Below are positions 60,930-64,000 of a DNA stretch of 64,000 nucleotides, one piece after another; the first letter of the stretch is position 1; each line of letters starts with the position of its first letter. The stretch is from positions 404,401,154 through 404,465,153 of the forward strand of contig JARDYH010000001.1 of NCBI GenBank assembly GCA_029215795.1. Reading direction: 5' to 3'. The notes beneath the pieces are model-generated. The model was given only the letters and a program-made list of their open reading frames with translations. It was not told the DNA's origin and made no database searches. Both the position numbers and the translations under genes were made by a program. Source of the stretch: Anniella stebbinsi. Taxonomy: Eukaryota; Chordata; Lepidosauria; Squamata; Anniellidae.

Positions 60930-63533
60930 CTGCAAAGAAAACCATCAGTTCACAGCGCTTGTAGCCACAGCCCTCTCGCCTCTCTTGATGATGGGTCTTT
61001 TCAAAGCCACCCTTTCAGTGTGACCTGTAAAAAGGCTCCTTACAGGAGCATTCAAGCCACGTAAACAAGAAATCCCAAAACTTCATGCCCCCCTGAACCC
61101 TTTCCATTTCCATTCTCTGGCAAGGAAGGCTTTGGGAAGGAGGGAAGGAAGGCCATAGGTAAGGAAAAGGGGCTGTGCCCAGGAAAGCCTCACCCACCCA
61201 TGCCTGCGACAGGACACTCCTGTGCTTGTCTACTCAGAAGTAAGTCCCACCAGGTTCAATGGGGCACCCTCCTTACTGCATTACCCACCTCAACTAAGAT
61301 AGATCTCTCCCCCCCTCCACCCTTCCTGCCCCAATCAAATCATCGGTTGCATTCAAATACCTGGCCAATTTGCCTTTAGACGCCCTGAAATGTTTCACTT
61401 GCGCCCACATCTTTGTTAATGTTAATGTGAACTTTTACAACCAGCCTCCTATGAACAGCCTGAATGCACCCCCATGGTTTCAAAACAGGAGAGAAGCCTG
61501 TGATTCTCCCTTTCCTGGTTGGGTATTTACTTTGCACCCGGTAGTCACCAACAACAAGAGGAGGAAAAAGGGACGGATTTGGTGCTGCGTTTTCGGAGAG
61601 GAAGGCACAGAACTGCTCCCTCTGCCACCAGGAGGACTTAAGGCACAACCCTATGCATGTTTAGGCAGGAAACAGTCCTACGATATGCTAGCAGGGGGAA
61701 ACTGGGAATTGTGGGGCTTTTTTCTGTACACAGGTGCGAAAGACTGGGCCATTCAATGCACAGGATACAGACTGACCACAGCAGCCTTCCCAGATGTGTT
61801 GGACTATAACTCCAATCATCCCCAACCAGCATGGGAATTTACGACAGAAGAACATAAGAAAAGCCCTGATGCTGGATCAGACCCAGGGTCCGCCTAACCC
61901 AGCACTCTTCTCACACAGTGGCCAACCAGCTGACGACCAGGGACCCAGAAGCAGGACATGAATGCAATAGGACCCTCCCACCCATGTTCCCCAGCAACTG
62001 GTGTATATAGGCTTCCTGCCTCTGATACTGGATGCAGCACATAGCCATGAGGACTAGTAGCCATTGATGGCCTTCTCCTCCAGGAATTGTTTTGTCAATA
62101 TCCACTGTTAATAACATTGTGACCATTGGTACTGTTTGTGTTTCCTGCCCCTCTGATCTGTTTACAACCCTCACTCTGTGGGTCTATATACCTGCCAATT
62201 TAAGATAACATTTCAAGGGCGTGATGAAGCAGTTTCTAGCCCACAAAGGTTTACGCCATAATAAGTTTGTTAGTCTTTAAGGTGTTACATGACTCTTTGT
62301 TTTTGTAGCAACTGACTAACACAGCCACCCAGTGTGGGTTGAGGGGAAAAGACCATCAGCAATATGTGATATTGCCAGGAACAACGTCTTTTTCTTGTCT
62401 CCTCTTGCTCTTCTTTTCTTCTTCTTTAACATCCAGCTGAAGGAGCATCCTATCTACGAAGCCAAAAGCTGTGCAGGCCCTTTCGGCTTTGCAACTTCTG
62501 CTGTGCTACTGTTCTTCTTTGGATTTGATCTTGTCCCTTGCAGAACAGGGCCCTAACCATAGATACTTGAAGAAACTGAGGTTGAGTGCGTGTACATGTA
62601 AAACATTGTGCCCAGTGAATCTACAGGTCAGGTATAACTTGTACCTGCTTTACGCAGTCTGATCCAGTGTCCATGTTTACTCAGAAGTAAGTCCCACCAA
62701 AGGTTGCTGGGAAGCAAAAACCTCTCTAACGGTTGTGCATTATGGCCTGAGTCCTTTGAAACACATGCATGTTTACTCAGAAACACACCCTGCCCCGGCG
62801 CTTCATGCCATTGAATCCTAGTGTAAACGTCTGGGTCTATGGCGCAGTGGTGCAGCTATTTAAAGGCCTTATGAGGGTGGTTGGGTTTCAAATCCAAATC
62901 CAAATATCATTTATTACGGTCATAGACCAGCAGAGGTGGCTGGGTTTCGATGACCACATGCGTTGCTTCCCTTGTGAAGCGCTCAGCTAGCATTTCTCTC
63001 TCCCCGCCCCATTCCATCCTTTACAACTGTTTCTACATTCCTGATAAGTTGGAACAAGAAAACTTTCCCCCCAAAGCAAAACAAACTCTGAGCATGTGCA
63101 GTTTTGCATTTTCATCTCACTTAACTCATAGCTTCAGGATGACTACCAAAAACGATGACCAGTTGTAAAAGGGGATGGGAGATACTGGCTACCAGTCCTC
63201 ATGGATGCACGTATGAGCCACTTTGCCAATGTGTCCCCGTTGCTGGGAAGCACGGGCGGGCGGGAGGGCGCTGCTGCTGTCGCTGCCGCCGCTACTGCTG
63301 TTGCCGCCCTTGTGCCCGGCTTGTGGGTTCCCGGGGCCACTCACAGCCTGAGCAGAAGGCTGGGCGATACGGACCCTTGGCCTGATCCAGCCTCAGGGTT
63401 CTTTGGGTGTTCTTAGGGCTACAGGGATAAAACGGGCGCCTGCTTCCCTCCCCCGCTGCCACTCTCTGGGTGCTGATGTGAAAACTCCCCCTTCCCACCG
63501 GCCTTGGGGCCCTGCGCTTCGGCCCTTGTGTTA
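60930..63533. other. Upstream of STOML1: probable 5' UTR intron, repeats
   Basis: No coding exon seen. Contents: a family C-like half element near 61640-61730; family D at 61781-61840; the CTGATGCTGGATCAGACC repeat at 61855-62095; the TTAGTCTTTAAGGTG repeat near 62270; and a triplet-expanded copy of the GGGAGGGTGCTGCTG repeat at 63180-63420. Confidence 0.45.
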
Positions 63534-63849
63534 GGCTGACCATCTGAAAAGGAGGACAGGGCTCCTGTAACTTTAACAGTTGTAGAGAAAAGGGAATTTC
63601 AGCCAGTGTCATTTGTATGCAATTAGTTCCTGGTGAAATCCCCTCTTCATTACAACAATTAAAGGTGCAGGCACTATACTAGAGTGACCATATACAAAAG
63701 AAGGCAGGGCCCCTGCAACTTTAACTGTTGTGATGAAGAGGGAATTTCACCAGGCACTAATTGCATACAAATGACACTGGCTGAAATTCCCTTTTCTCTA
63801 CAATTGTTAAAGTTACATGAGCCCTGTCCTACTTTTCAGATGGTCAGCC
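63534..63849. mobile_element. 316-bp hairpin MITE (family B), copy 2, TA-flanked
   Basis: Ends GGCTGACCATCTGAAAAGG and CTTTTCAGATGGTCAGCC are inverted; the arms extend about 135 bp each. It is flanked by TA on both sides (63532-63533 and 63850-63851), the target-site duplication of Tc1/mariner elements. Exactly the same length as the copy at 26894-27209. Confidence 0.8.
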
Positions 63850-64000
63850 TACCCAGTGTCCAACCTCTGGCGCACCGCGCGGCGGCTTTTATCTCGGAGG
63901 GAATACGCGTCGGGCAGCTGCAGGAGCTCCTTCCCCAGCCTCGGGGAGGGGGGAAAGAGGGCGGGGGCCCTCCTCGCCCTTTGCAAACCCTTTCCCGATG
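63850..64000. promoter_or_regulatory. CpG-rich segment at right edge, possible promoter/first exon
   Basis: GC-rich DNA with clustered CpGs (CGCACCGCGCGGCGGC) begins right after the MITE. On the minus strand an ATAAAAG box precedes it. It could hold the STOML1 noncoding first exon, or the next gene. The window ends before this can be decided. Confidence 0.35.

Overview
This is a vertebrate nuclear window, most likely from a squamate reptile (lizard or snake). It has split genes with GT-AG introns, CpG-rich first exons, a CR1 LINE 3' end with the ATTCTATG-type tail, tRNA-derived SINEs, many small palindromic DNA elements and abundant (CA)n repeats. The squamate assignment is an inference from repeats and gene content. 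I could run no search; gene names rest on recognising the conceptual translations.

Layout. MAN2C1 (+, 390-8035) enters from the left edge and is missing its 5' exons. It is tail to tail with NEIL1 (-, 9599-16923, 5' noncoding exon near 18.4-18.7 kb), followed by COMMD4 (-, 21731-27710). Next are a ZP3-type egg-coat gene (-, 29515-35085), a gene-poor stretch, and an orphan terminal exon encoding a single-pass membrane segment (-, 38979-39269). PML (-, 40025-48796) and STOML1 (-, 54207-60807) complete the window. A CpG-rich right edge (about 63.85-64.0 kb) may hold the STOML1 noncoding exon or the next gene. I placed every exon boundary by hand. All phases agree and no internal stops were found, giving conceptual proteins of 396 (NEIL1), 199 (COMMD4), 472 (ZP3-like), 802 (PML-I form) and 415 aa (STOML1), plus about 551 C-terminal residues of MAN2C1.

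Function. The neighbours are not one pathway: cytosolic glycan trimming (MAN2C1), base-excision repair (NEIL1), COMMD/endosomal trafficking (COMMD4), egg coat (ZP3), nuclear bodies (PML) and late-endosome stomatin/SCP2 (STOML1). The interest lies in gene order. COMMD4-NEIL1-MAN2C1 keeps the human 15q24 order and relative strands. PML and STOML1, which I recall as over 1 Mb away and head to head in human, are here within about 13 kb of COMMD4 and on the same strand, with ZP3 between.

Non-coding structure. Several families of terminal-inverted-repeat elements recur. They include a hairpin present in two copies of exactly 316 bp (one flanked by TA), a family flanked by TTA/TAA, a 222-226 bp family, and a CpG-dense element. 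There is also an antisense solo-LTR-like sequence, and C/G homopolymers are unusually frequent.
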